Shown here one piece after another: positions 1 through 7,033 of a stretch of 20,855 nucleotides of DNA. Both the position numbers and the translations under genes were made by a program. The notes under the pieces were generated by a model. It saw nothing but the letters and a program-made list of their open reading frames with translations, did no database searches and had not been told where the DNA came from. The stretch lies in NCBI GenBank assembly GCA_035477115.1, contig DATIKW010000009.1, positions 1-20,855 on the forward strand, read 5' to 3'. Numbering within the stretch: position 1 is the stretch's first letter; every line of letters begins with the position of its first letter. Source of the stretch: UBA995 sp035477115 (lineage in GTDB: Bacteria > Bacillota > Sulfobacillia > UBA995).

Positions 1-1040
1 GCGGCCGAAATCAAGGTTTGGCCGCCCTCGGCGAGAAAGTCGAGGAGCGCGGCTCGGCGCCTGGAGTCAAGTTCCGATAGCACGTCGTCCAGGAGGAGCA
101 CTGGTTCCTCTCCCCCTTCCCGGCGCAGCAGTTGCACCTCCGCCAGTTTCATGGCCAGGGCGGCCATTCGTTGCTGGCCTTGGGACGCGAAGGTGCGCAG
201 GCTCCGTCCTCCTTGCCAACTGACGGCCAGATCGTCGCGATGGGGCCCGATGAGCGTGAGTCGCCGGCGCCGTTCGAGCGGGCGGGCACGAACCAGTTGC
301 TGCCCGTAAGCGGCCATCCACTCATCGCCCTTCTCGAGAGACGCCGGCGGCCCCGAAACGCCGGGCTGATACTCGACCTTCAAAGCTTCCGCCGCGCCGA
401 CCAGCCGGGCGTGCAGTGCGGGCAGCACGCCCGCCAGTTGAGCCGCAAGCTCTTGGCGATACGCCGCGATCGGCAGCCCCGCTTCCACCAGACTCCCGTC
501 CCATGCTTCCCGCTCGCCGGGCGGAGGATCGCCTCGCGACTGGATCAGTAATCGGTTGCGTTGCAATAGGACCCGGTGGTACGTCAACCAGCGGTCGTAG
601 TAAGCGGGGAACAGCTGGCACAGGAGTAGGTCAAGGTACCGGCGCCGGCCGGCGGGCCCGCCCTGAACCAGTTCCAGCTCACCGGGGGAGAAGATGACGA
701 CCGGTAGGCGACCAAGGGCATCCGCCATGCGTTGGACTGGTACGCCATTGAGGCGCAAGCGCCTGCTTTGGCCGCGCTTCCATACCAAGTCCAGCTCGAG
801 GGCTCCTTGCCTGCCTTCGGCCGCAACTGATATCCGGTAACCAGGGCGGCCAAGACGTACCAAGTCCGAGTCCCGCGCGCCCCGGTGGGACCGGCCGCAA
901 GCTATGACGCGTATCGCTTCGAGGAGATTCGTTTTGCCCGAACCATTTGCTCCCAGGATGAAGCTGCGACCTGCCGGGAGATCGAGGGTCAACTGCTGGT
1001 AATTGCGGAAATCAACCAGTTCAAGACGGTGAACGTGCAC
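1..1040 (-). CDS. recF: RecF, DNA replication/repair ATPase (3' end cut by window start)
   Basis: RecF is an SMC-like ABC ATPase that binds DNA at gaps and helps load RecA at stalled forks. I translated this frame by hand. It opens with GTG at 1040 (VHVHRLELVDFRNYQQ, the usual RecF start) and stays open to the window edge, giving 346 residues, so only a few C-terminal residues should be missing. Visible motifs are Walker A GANGSGKT (residues 30-37), the ABC signature region SQGQQR, and Walker B LLLDDVLSELD with the Asp pair near residue 318. The start lies 9 nt after the dnaN stop codon, with AGGACG as a modest ribosome site. The order dnaA-dnaN-recF is standard; co-transcription with dnaN is inferred from the spacing. 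Confidence 0.95.
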   Translation of the reverse strand, partial: MHVHRLELVDFRNYQQLTLDLPAGRSFILGANGSGKTNLLEAIRVIACGRSHRGARDSDLVRLGRPGYRISVAAEGRQGALELDLVWKRGQSRRLRLNGVPVQRMADALGRLPVVIFSPGELELVQGGPAGRRRYLDLLLCQLFPAYYDRWLTYHRVLLQRNRLLIQSRGDPPPGEREAWDGSLVEAGLPIAAYRQELAAQLAGVLPALHARLVGAAEALKVEYQPGVSGPPASLEKGDEWMAAYGQQLVRARPLERRRRLTLIGPHRDDLAVSWQGGRSLRTFASQGQQRMAALAMKLAEVQLLRREGGEEPVLLLDDVLSELDSRRRAALLDFLAEGGQTLISA

Positions 1041-1049
1041 TTGTCGTCC

Positions 1050-2156
1050 TTACTCGACTTTCACCGGCAAGACGACGTACAAGAAGTTCTCCTGACCTTT
1101 ACCATACACGCAGGCGGCGCTGCCCGACCCGGTGAACCGACACCGCACTTCCTGCGTTTCGATGACACGGATCCCCTCGACGAAGTAACGCGGATTGAAG
1201 GCTACTTTCATGGGCTCGCCTTCGAACTGGACGGGCACTTCCTCCTCGAGATCGCCGCGCTCGGGTGCATTAGCCTGGATCAGAAGTCTAGCGGGGCTGA
1301 GGTCCAGGCGCATAGCTTGCCCTGACTCGCGGAGGGCGGCCAGTGCCAGGTCGCAGGCTTGCTCCAGCGCCGTCCGATCGGTTTGGATGCTCGTGGGGAA
1401 ATCCCGGGGGATGACTTGGCGATACGGCGGGAAGTGACCCTCGATTAGCCGGGTGACTACCTGTAACGAACCGCTTCGGAAACATATCAACTGCTTGCTC
1501 AGGCTCAGTTGGATTGAGGGTCCTTCACCATCAATGATCGCCGCGAGGTCTCCAAGCACCCGCCCCGGCACAATTGCGCCGAGTTCCTGCCCCGCCGGCA
1601 AGGCTACCCTCGTCGCGGAAAGCGCAAGTCGGAAACCATCCGTCGTCACCAAGGTCAGCCGATCGTCATCGCGCGTCACCAGCGTGCCCGTAAATACCGC
1701 CCGCGTTGCGTCACTCGACATGGCGAAATGCGTCTGCCGTATCATCCGCAACAAGTCCACCCGACCTACCTCGAACTCCACTTCTCCTATAACCTGGGGG
1801 ACACCGGGAAAATCGGCGGCATCGAACCCGTGAACCGCCAGCTTGCCCCTCCCCCACGACACGTTCAAGGTGCGCTGCGTCATATTCGCATTGAGCGAGA
1901 CTTGCACGGAGGGAATTCGCCTTACAAGCTCCATCAGGTAACGTGCGGGGACGACCAGCGAACCAGCCGCGGCCACGGTGGCGGGGACCGAAAGCTCCAT
2001 CCAGGTCTCATTATCGCTCCCGACCAGCCGGAGGGCCCCATCGCGTGCTTCCAGCAGGACACCGGTGAGAATCGGCAATACGGAACGCGAGGAGATGGCA
2101 CGGTTGATGATGTTCAACGATTGCAGTAATTGGGACTGGGGCAGACTGAACTGCAT
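1050..2156 (-). CDS. dnaN: DNA polymerase III beta sliding clamp
   Basis: The beta clamp is a ring-shaped dimer that tethers DNA polymerase III to the template. The 368-residue product has the usual length for three clamp domains. It begins MQFSLPQSQLLQSLNIINRA, contains the typical SVLPILTGVLLEA and TTDGFRLALS segments, and ends in LPVKVE, close to the family's usual C-terminal LPVR. The ATG at 2156 is supported by GGAGGTG about 7 nt upstream on the minus strand. It lies between dnaA (197-nt gap holding origin-like sequence) and recF (9-nt gap), the classic replication cluster. A 22-bp palindrome lies 37 nt upstream of the start and could affect its expression. Confidence 0.97.
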   Translation of the reverse strand: MQFSLPQSQLLQSLNIINRAISSRSVLPILTGVLLEARDGALRLVGSDNETWMELSVPATVAAAGSLVVPARYLMELVRRIPSVQVSLNANMTQRTLNVSWGRGKLAVHGFDAADFPGVPQVIGEVEFEVGRVDLLRMIRQTHFAMSSDATRAVFTGTLVTRDDDRLTLVTTDGFRLALSATRVALPAGQELGAIVPGRVLGDLAAIIDGEGPSIQLSLSKQLICFRSGSLQVVTRLIEGHFPPYRQVIPRDFPTSIQTDRTALEQACDLALAALRESGQAMRLDLSPARLLIQANAPERGDLEEEVPVQFEGEPMKVAFNPRYFVEGIRVIETQEVRCRFTGSGSAACVYGKGQENFLYVVLPVKVE

Positions 2157-2192
2157 CCACTACACCTCCACCTTGGCGGGACATCTCATCCT

Positions 2193-2214
2193 TTTATGAT
2201 CGATCGATCATAAA
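2193..2214. repeat. 22-bp perfect palindrome with three GATC sites
   Basis: The left half-arm is TTTATGATCGA and the right half is its exact reverse complement. The centre reads GATCGATCGATC, so three GATC tetramers overlap. It sits upstream of dnaN and directly beside the trio array. It could be a dimeric regulator's operator, a methylation-sensitive site or part of the melting region. The sequence does not decide between these. Confidence 0.8.
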
Positions 2215-2244
2215 CCGTAGTTGTAGTAATAAGGGCTGGGGAAA

Positions 2245-2253
2245 TGTGGATAA
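2245..2253 (-). promoter_or_regulatory. DnaA box (perfect TTATCCACA)
   Basis: TGTGGATAA on the plus strand is TTATCCACA on the minus strand, an exact match to the TTATNCACA consensus. It is 12 nt from the trio-like array. Confidence 0.85.
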
Positions 2254-2300
2254 GCCCGGAAAACCGTGCCGTTTGGTGTCGGACAGCGGGGAGAGGAAGT

Positions 2301-2341
2301 GGATAGTCGAAGGATATCCTGTTGATTGCCGTCGACTATCC
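2301..2341. repeat. 10-bp inverted repeat at the dnaA 3' end
   Basis: GGATAGTCGA (2301-2310) and TCGACTATCC (2332-2341) are exact reverse complements separated by 21 nt. The spacer itself holds the palindrome AGGATATCCT (2311-2320). No T-run follows on the minus strand, so a simple dnaA terminator is not well supported. The left arm begins with GTGGATAG, a degenerate DnaA-box core. Confidence 0.6.
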
Positions 2342-2353
2342 CCAAATTCACGT

Positions 2354-3709
2354 TCAAGCCCCCTGAACTCGTTCCGTCAACTCGCTGATGACTCGCTGTA
2401 ATCCCGAATCCTGCTTTAACTCGCCCTTGATCTTCTCATAGGCATGGATCACCGTCGTATGATCCCGGCCCCCAAACTCGTCGCCGATTCTCGGCAAGGA
2501 GGCGTCAGTCAGCTCGCGGCATAGATAGATGGCCACATGGCGGGGGAAAGTTATCGAACGGGTTCGGCGTTTCGCCTGCAGGTCTTCGATCTTGAGGCCG
2601 TAGTATTGGGCGACGACGGACTGGATTCCACCGATGCTTATCGTCCGGGGACGGACATCGTCCACAAGATCCCGCAAGGCCTCTGCGGCCACCGCGATGT
2701 CGATGGTCGTTCCCGTGAACGCTGCGTAGGCCATGATGCGCGTTAGAGCGCCCTCCAACTCGCGGATGTTGTTGGATACCCGGCCGGCTATGAAAGAAGC
2801 AACATCGTCCGGCAAGACTATCCTCTCATATTGCGCTTTCTTGCGCAGGATGGCCACTCGCGTCTCGAAGTCCGGAGGCTGGATATCGGCGATCAAGCCC
2901 CATTCAAACCGCGTCCGCAGGCGTTCCTCAAGGGTCGGGATCTCTTTGGGCGGGCGATCGCTGGAGATCACGATCTGCCGCGAGGCCCCATGTAGAGCCT
3001 CAAAAGTGTAGAAGAACTCTTCCTGCGTCCGCTCCTTGCCTGCTAGAAATTGGATGTCGTCGATCAACAACAGATCGATGCTGCGGTAGCGATTCTTGAA
3101 GTCCGGCATCCGATCGTCCCGGATGCTGTTGATCATCTCGTTGGTGAACTTCTCTGAGGAAACGTACAGGGCCTGTTGGTCCGGGCGCAACTGCAGCGAA
3201 TAGTGAGCGACAGCTTGCATGAGGTGGGTTTTCCCCAGACCTACGCCGCCATAGATGAACAGCGGATTGTACGAGCGGGCGGGCGCTTCGGCCACAGCCA
3301 GGCAAGCGGCATGCGCCAGGCGGCTTTGCGTGCCGACGACGAAGCTGTCGAAAGTGTACTTCGCATTCAGGACGCCCGCATGCGACGGCGCCGGGCGGGC
3401 CGTGGGCGGAAGCGTTTCCGTCTCGCTCGGCGGTGTTTTGGCAGGAGCCACGCCGCTATGCTGCGGGATGACGAACTTGATCCTGAGGTCCCGTTCCAGG
3501 ACTCGCCGGAGCGTCCGGCGGATGTCCTCGGCATACCGCCGCTCCAGCCAGTCTCGCGCGAACTCGTTGGGCACGCCGATGACGATCGTGTCATCCATCA
3601 AGGCAAGCGGCTGCGTATTGCGTAACCAGGTATCGAAGCTGGGCTTGAGAAGCTCATAGCGCAGCAGTTCAAGGGTGCGGTCCCATATTTCCGACAGCTG
3701 AGGTTTCAT
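2354..3709 (-). CDS. dnaA: Chromosomal replication initiator DnaA
   Basis: DnaA is the AAA+ initiator that binds DnaA boxes and melts the origin. The 451-residue length is normal. Domain I covers about residues 1-80 (SEIWDRTLELLRYELLKPSF) and a short Pro-rich linker 85-112. The AAA+ domain carries Walker A GGVGLGKT (154-161) and Walker B LLIDDIQFL (around Asp217-Asp218). The C-terminal DNA-binding domain carries the signature GGRDHTTVIHAYEKI (from 413). The ATG at 3709 has a GGGAGGAG ribosome site about 8 nt upstream. It is transcribed leftward toward dnaN and recF. A perfect DnaA box lies 28 nt upstream of the start and more lie 210-240 nt upstream, so self-repression by DnaA is likely. Confidence 0.98.
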   Translation of the reverse strand: MKPQLSEIWDRTLELLRYELLKPSFDTWLRNTQPLALMDDTIVIGVPNEFARDWLERRYAEDIRRTLRRVLERDLRIKFVIPQHSGVAPAKTPPSETETLPPTARPAPSHAGVLNAKYTFDSFVVGTQSRLAHAACLAVAEAPARSYNPLFIYGGVGLGKTHLMQAVAHYSLQLRPDQQALYVSSEKFTNEMINSIRDDRMPDFKNRYRSIDLLLIDDIQFLAGKERTQEEFFYTFEALHGASRQIVISSDRPPKEIPTLEERLRTRFEWGLIADIQPPDFETRVAILRKKAQYERIVLPDDVASFIAGRVSNNIRELEGALTRIMAYAAFTGTTIDIAVAAEALRDLVDDVRPRTISIGGIQSVVAQYYGLKIEDLQAKRRTRSITFPRHVAIYLCRELTDASLPRIGDEFGGRDHTTVIHAYEKIKGELKQDSGLQRVISELTERVQGA

Positions 3710-3736
3710 CGCCGCGCTCCTCCCAGGCCCTGCGGG

Positions 3737-3745
3737 TTATCCACA
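3737..3745 (+). promoter_or_regulatory. DnaA box (perfect TTATCCACA)
   Basis: Exact TTATCCACA, 28 nt upstream of the dnaA start codon. It is well placed for autoregulation of dnaA as well as for origin function. Confidence 0.8.
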
Positions 3746-3919
3746 GGCTCTCCGCCGCCAAAATCCCCGGGCTAAGCCACGTCGGCCGGGCCGTCCCGGC
3801 AAGCCCAAGCGCGATGGCGGCTATTGTCCCCGCTAAACTGACCATCATGCAAATCCTGTATAGGCGGACTCGCCGGACGACCGGTAACGTAGGAAGGCTT
3901 GAGGCGGTCGGCGGCCCGC

Positions 3920-3951
3920 ATATCCACAGGATATCCACACCGTGTGTATAA
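3920..3951. promoter_or_regulatory. Cluster of three DnaA boxes
   Basis: ATATCCACA occurs at 3920-3928 and again at 3931-3939; each differs by one base from TTATCCACA, and they repeat every 11 bp, about one helical turn. TGTGTATAA at 3943-3951 is TTATACACA on the other strand and fits TTATNCACA exactly. Confidence 0.75.
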
Positions 3952-4112
3952 AGAGGAAACGGGTACCAACCGCAACTGGAAAACCTCCGCGCCCGTAGCC
4001 CCATGATAGCAGAGCGGACCTTCCCCGGCAACGTGGGAGGTAGCGGCCCGGCCCTCATCGCCGCACCCTCCGGAGTACGCGAGCCGCGGCCGCCCCGCCT
4101 GGTTGGCGGTCA

Positions 4113-4141
4113 TTGCGGAGGTTTCCGCGGTGAGGTATGCT
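4113..4141 (+). promoter_or_regulatory. Candidate sigma-A promoter for the zinc-ribbon/speE/argS run
   Basis: TTGCGG (4113-4118) and TATGCT (4136-4141) are separated by 17 nt. Matches to TTGACA/TATAAT are 3/6 and 4/6. It lies 43 nt upstream of the start chosen for the first gene. Confidence 0.4.
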
Positions 4142-4184
4142 AGGGGACGAGGGTGGAATGATGTCAGTCCAAGGAGGGTGCGCC

Positions 4185-4460
4185 ATGCTGTGTCCGGTGT
4201 GCAAGGTTGAACTGAGGATGGCGGATCGGCAGGGCATCGAGATCGATTACTGCCAGCAGTGCCGGGGTGTGTGGCTGGACCGCGGCGAACTGGACAAGCT
4301 CATCGAGCGTTCCGCCGATGATGACGACGGCCCCGGCCGCCGCGCCCCGGGTGGGGAGTTCGATCCCCGGGATTCCCGGGATTCCCGGGATCCGCGGGAT
4401 ATCCGGGATCCCCGCCGCCGGCGCAAGTCGCTGCTCGGCCAGATCCTGGACTTCGACTGA
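4185..4460 (+). CDS. TFIIB-type zinc-ribbon protein
   Basis: A small protein of 91 residues. It opens MLCPVCKVELRMADRQGIEI and has two Cys pairs, CPVC and CQQC, about 26 residues apart, followed by RGVWLDRGELDKLI. This is the pattern of the bacterial zf-TFIIB (PF13453) family, which binds one zinc; its cellular role is mostly unknown. I chose ATG 4185 because AAGGAGG lies 7 nt before it; an upstream in-frame start at 4137 has no such site. The C-terminal third is a run of Asp-X-Arg triplets (DPR, DSR, DSR, DPR, DIR, DPR) encoded by a 9-bp tandem repeat, then a basic RRRRK patch. It is 19 nt from speE and probably co-transcribed with it. Confidence 0.85.
   Translation: MLCPVCKVELRMADRQGIEIDYCQQCRGVWLDRGELDKLIERSADDDDGPGRRAPGGEFDPRDSRDSRDPRDIRDPRRRRKSLLGQILDFD
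4362..4415 (+). repeat. 9-bp in-frame tandem repeat (six units)
   Basis: Six units resembling GATTCCCGG run head to tail inside the zinc-ribbon gene: GATCCCCGG, GATTCCCGG twice, GATCCGCGG, GATATCCGG, GATCCCCGC. Each unit encodes Asp-X-Arg, so copy-number change would keep the frame. Confidence 0.85.
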
Positions 4461-4479
4461 GCGCAGCGGAGGTCCGTCC

Positions 4480-5346
4480 ATGGAACTCTGGTTCACCGAG
4501 GTTCACAACCAGAATTTCGGCCTTCGGCTCCGAGTAAAGGAGACCCTGCACCGGGAGACCACGCCTTATCAGGAACTTGCGGTGCTGGACACCTTCGAGT
4601 TCGGCCGCGTCCTCGTGCTCGATGGTATCATCCAGACCTCGGACCGGGACGAGTTCGTATACCACGAGCTGTTGGCGCATGTGCCCATGTTCACCCACCC
4701 CGCGCCCCGGCGGGTCATGGTAGTGGGGGGCGGCGACGGCGGCACCGTGCGGGAAGTGCTCCGCCATCCTGGCGTCCAGGAAGTGGAACTGGTGGAGATC
4801 GACCGCCGGGTAATCGAGGCGGCCCGCCGCTTCTTCCCCGCCATCAGCCAGGGTCTCGATGATCCCCGGGTGCGGGTGAACGTGGGCGACGGCATCCTCC
4901 GCGTGGCCCAGGCCCGGTCCGAATTCGACGTGATCCTCATCGATTCCCCCGACCCGGTGGGGCCGGCGGTCGGCCTGTTCCACGAGGACTTCTACGCCGC
5001 GGCCGCCCGGGCGCTGAGGGCCGATGGGGTGTTCGCCGCCCAGACCGAGTGCCCCTGGCTCACCCCTGCCGTCACCGTCAAGGCCTACCGCGGCATTGCC
5101 CGCAGTTTCCCCCTGGCCCGCCTGTATGCCGGCTGGGTGCCCACCTATGCCAACTGGGCCTGGAGTTTCACCGTGGGCTCCCGGGGCCGCGACCCCCTGG
5201 ACCCGGAGGTCCCCGGCCCCTTGGCCGATCAACTCCCAACCCGCTACTACACGGCTGCCCTGCACCGGGCGGCGTTTGCCCTGCCTCGCTTCGTGGAAGG
5301 ATTGCTGTTGGCGCCGGAGTCGCCCGCCGGCGGCGGGAAAGGATGA
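4480..5346 (+). CDS. speE: Spermidine synthase (polyamine aminopropyltransferase)
   Basis: The family transfers an aminopropyl group from decarboxylated S-adenosylmethionine to putrescine in the cytoplasm. The product has 288 residues, the usual size. It starts MELWFTEVHNQNFGLRLRVK. The DGIIQTSDRDEFVYHE segment (48-63) and the nucleotide-binding GGGDGGTVREVLRH (83-96) are present. The acidic ELVEID ends near residue 108, and DSPDPVGPA (155-163) carries the catalytic-region Asp, with Pro replacing the commoner Thr or Tyr. ATG 4480 is preceded by GGAGGT at 6 nt; a longer in-frame extension from 4267 would run through the zinc-ribbon gene. The stop overlaps the argS start as ATGA. Exact polyamine specificity cannot be read from sequence. 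Confidence 0.93.
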   Translation: MELWFTEVHNQNFGLRLRVKETLHRETTPYQELAVLDTFEFGRVLVLDGIIQTSDRDEFVYHELLAHVPMFTHPAPRRVMVVGGGDGGTVREVLRHPGVQEVELVEIDRRVIEAARRFFPAISQGLDDPRVRVNVGDGILRVAQARSEFDVILIDSPDPVGPAVGLFHEDFYAAAARALRADGVFAAQTECPWLTPAVTVKAYRGIARSFPLARLYAGWVPTYANWAWSFTVGSRGRDPLDPEVPGPLADQLPTRYYTAALHRAAFALPRFVEGLLLAPESPAGGGKG

Positions 5347-7010
5347 AGATGGGAGCCGTACCGGTCATCTTCGAGGTGGAGCGGGAACTGCGTGCCGCCC
5401 TGCAGCGGGCGGCTGAGCGAGCCGGCTGGGCGGGGATGGCCGCGGCGGCCACCGTCGAGGTGCCCCGCGATCCCGCCCACGGCGACTTCGCCAGCAACCT
5501 GGCCCTCGCCATGGCCGGCCGTCTGGGCAAGCCGCCCCGCCGGATCGCCGAGACGCTGGCGGAGCAGTTCGAGATCCGCGGCACCCGGGTGCGCTGCCTG
5601 GAGGTAGCCGGCCCGGGTTTCCTGAACTTCCGCCTGCACCCAACGTGGCTAGGCGAAGCCGTACACCAGGCGCTCGACCAGGAAGGGGCATACGGCCGCA
5701 GCGACGCCGGGGGCGGGCAAAGGGTGCTGGTGGAGTTCGTGAGCGCGAATCCCACCGGCCCGCTGGTACTGGTGGCCGCCCGCGCCGCCGCCGTCGGCGA
5801 TGTGTTGGCCTCCGCCCTGGAGTGGTCGGGCCACCGGGCCGAGCGGGAGTATTACGTCAATGACGCCGGGCGCCAGGTGGAACTGCTGGCCGAATCGCTG
5901 GAGGCGCGGCTGCGCCAGCAGCGGGGCGAGCCGGCCGCCATCCCCGATGGCGGCTATCCCGGCGAATACCTGGTAGACCTGGCGGCGGAGGCCCTTCGCG
6001 ACCTGGGAGCAAGCGTCCTCGAATCCCCGGACCGCCGCGACCGCCTGCGGGAATACGCGGTCGAGCGCATGGTCGCCTCCCACCGCGCCGAGCTGGCCGC
6101 CTATGGCGTGCACTTCGCTACCTGGTTCCGGGAGGCCGCCTTCCGCACCGGCGGCCGCGTCGCGGAGGTCCTGGACCTCCTGGAACGCGGGGGCGCCTCC
6201 TACGAGCGGGAAGGCGCCCGGTGGTTCGCTTCCCGCCGCTATGGCGACGACAAGGACCGGGTCCTGATCAAGTCCGACGGGGAGTACACTTACCTCTTGC
6301 CCGACGCCGCCTACCATCTCGACAAGCTGCGCCGCGGGCACGAGAGACTCATCAACCTGTGGGGCCCCGACCACCACGGCTACATCCCCCGCATGCAAGC
6401 GGTGCTGCAGGCTTTGGGCTACCCCCCCGGCACGCTGGAAGTGCTGATCGTGCAGTGGGTGCGGCTGTTGCGCGGCGGCGACCCCGTCCGCCTCTCGAAG
6501 CGGGGCGGGGTGACCATCCTCATGCGCGACCTGCTGGAGGAGGCGGGCACCGACGCCGCCCGTTTCTTCTTCTTGCTACGTTCCCACGACAGCCCCATGG
6601 ACTTCGACCTGGACCTGGCCAAACTCAAGGCGGCGGAGAACCCGGTGTACTACGTCCAGTACGCCCATGCCCGCATCGCCGGCATCCTGCGCGAGGCGGA
6701 GCGCCGGGCCAGCGCCCCCGACCCTTCCCGCCTGGAGACCTTGTCTGACCCCGCGGAGTTGGTCCTGGCCCGCAAGCTGGCCGACCTGCCGGCAGAGGTG
6801 CTGACCGCCGCCCAGCTTCGTGAGGTCCACCGGTTGACCCGGTACGCCACCGACCTCGCCACCCTGTTTCACAAGTTTTACGATACTTGCCGGGTGCTCG
6901 GCGATGACCCGAAGGTCACGGGAACCCGCCTCGCCCTGGTACAGGCCGCCCGCATAGCTCTGGGTAACACCCTTAGACTGCTGGGGGTATCGGCTCCCGA
7001 GCGGATGTGA
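5343..7010 (+). CDS. argS: Arginyl-tRNA synthetase with divergent HIGH motif
   Basis: ArgRS charges tRNA-Arg with arginine. The 555-residue length is standard. Family segments are GDFASNLALAMAG (N-terminal domain), VAGPGFLNFRL, SANPTGPL (134-141), REYYVNDAGRQ, LINLWGPDHHGYIPRM, the KMSKS equivalent RLSKR (383-387), ENPVYYVQYAHARI, and the C-terminal LGNTLRLLGVSAPERM of the anticodon-binding domain. After NPTGPL the family normally has HVGH (class I HIGH). Here residues 142-145 are VLVA, so both histidines are absent while the flanks align without gaps. ATG 5343 overlaps the speE stop; ATG 5349 is an alternative. No second argS is visible in the window. It may belong to a HIGH-variant subclass or be impaired; the otherwise strong conservation favours the former. 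Confidence 0.93.
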   Translation: MKMGAVPVIFEVERELRAALQRAAERAGWAGMAAAATVEVPRDPAHGDFASNLALAMAGRLGKPPRRIAETLAEQFEIRGTRVRCLEVAGPGFLNFRLHPTWLGEAVHQALDQEGAYGRSDAGGGQRVLVEFVSANPTGPLVLVAARAAAVGDVLASALEWSGHRAEREYYVNDAGRQVELLAESLEARLRQQRGEPAAIPDGGYPGEYLVDLAAEALRDLGASVLESPDRRDRLREYAVERMVASHRAELAAYGVHFATWFREAAFRTGGRVAEVLDLLERGGASYEREGARWFASRRYGDDKDRVLIKSDGEYTYLLPDAAYHLDKLRRGHERLINLWGPDHHGYIPRMQAVLQALGYPPGTLEVLIVQWVRLLRGGDPVRLSKRGGVTILMRDLLEEAGTDAARFFFLLRSHDSPMDFDLDLAKLKAAENPVYYVQYAHARIAGILREAERRASAPDPSRLETLSDPAELVLARKLADLPAEVLTAAQLREVHRLTRYATDLATLFHKFYDTCRVLGDDPKVTGTRLALVQAARIALGNTLRLLGVSAPERM

Positions 7011-7033
7011 GACTGGTCGAGGAGGTGGGACCG

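Larger units (their letters stand above)
2157..2353. other. dnaA-dnaN intergenic region, candidate origin unwinding site (oriC)
   Basis: On the plus strand, in order: an AT-rich 22-bp palindrome (2193-2214), a row of trinucleotides TAG TTG TAG TAA TAA (2218-2232), a G-rich spacer (2233-2244), and a perfect DnaA box TGTGGATAA (2245-2253). Known bacterial basal unwinding systems consist of a DnaA box, a GC-rich spacer, DnaA-trios (3'-[G/A]AT-5' repeats) and AT-rich DNA, often in the dnaA-dnaN gap of Firmicutes. Four of the five trinucleotides fit the trio rule. A 10-bp inverted repeat (2301-2310 with 2332-2341) lies next to the dnaA stop. The function is inferred from motif order and location. 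Confidence 0.75.
3710..4184. other. dnaA upstream region with DnaA-box cluster; divergent control region
   Basis: This 475-bp stretch separates leftward dnaA from the rightward zinc-ribbon gene. It holds a perfect DnaA box at 3737-3745 and a tight group of three at 3920-3951. A candidate rightward promoter lies at 4113-4141. A minus-strand frame of 129 codons (3669-4058) crosses it but overlaps the dnaA start and covers the boxes, so I do not call it. No rpmH (ribosomal protein L34) gene was found here, although it is the usual neighbour. I found no convincing dnaA promoter by eye. Together with the dnaA-dnaN gap, this could form a bipartite origin. Confidence 0.65.

Noticed and set aside
3669..4058. 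129-codon minus-strand frame with hydrophobic stretches upstream of dnaA
   Set aside because: It overlaps the dnaA start, runs over the DnaA boxes (one box encodes part of it), and shows no family resemblance.
5049..5342. 98-codon N-terminal extension of argS
   Set aside because: Lies inside speE in another frame and is His/Pro/Arg-rich; ArgRS proteins start at about the ATG at 5343.
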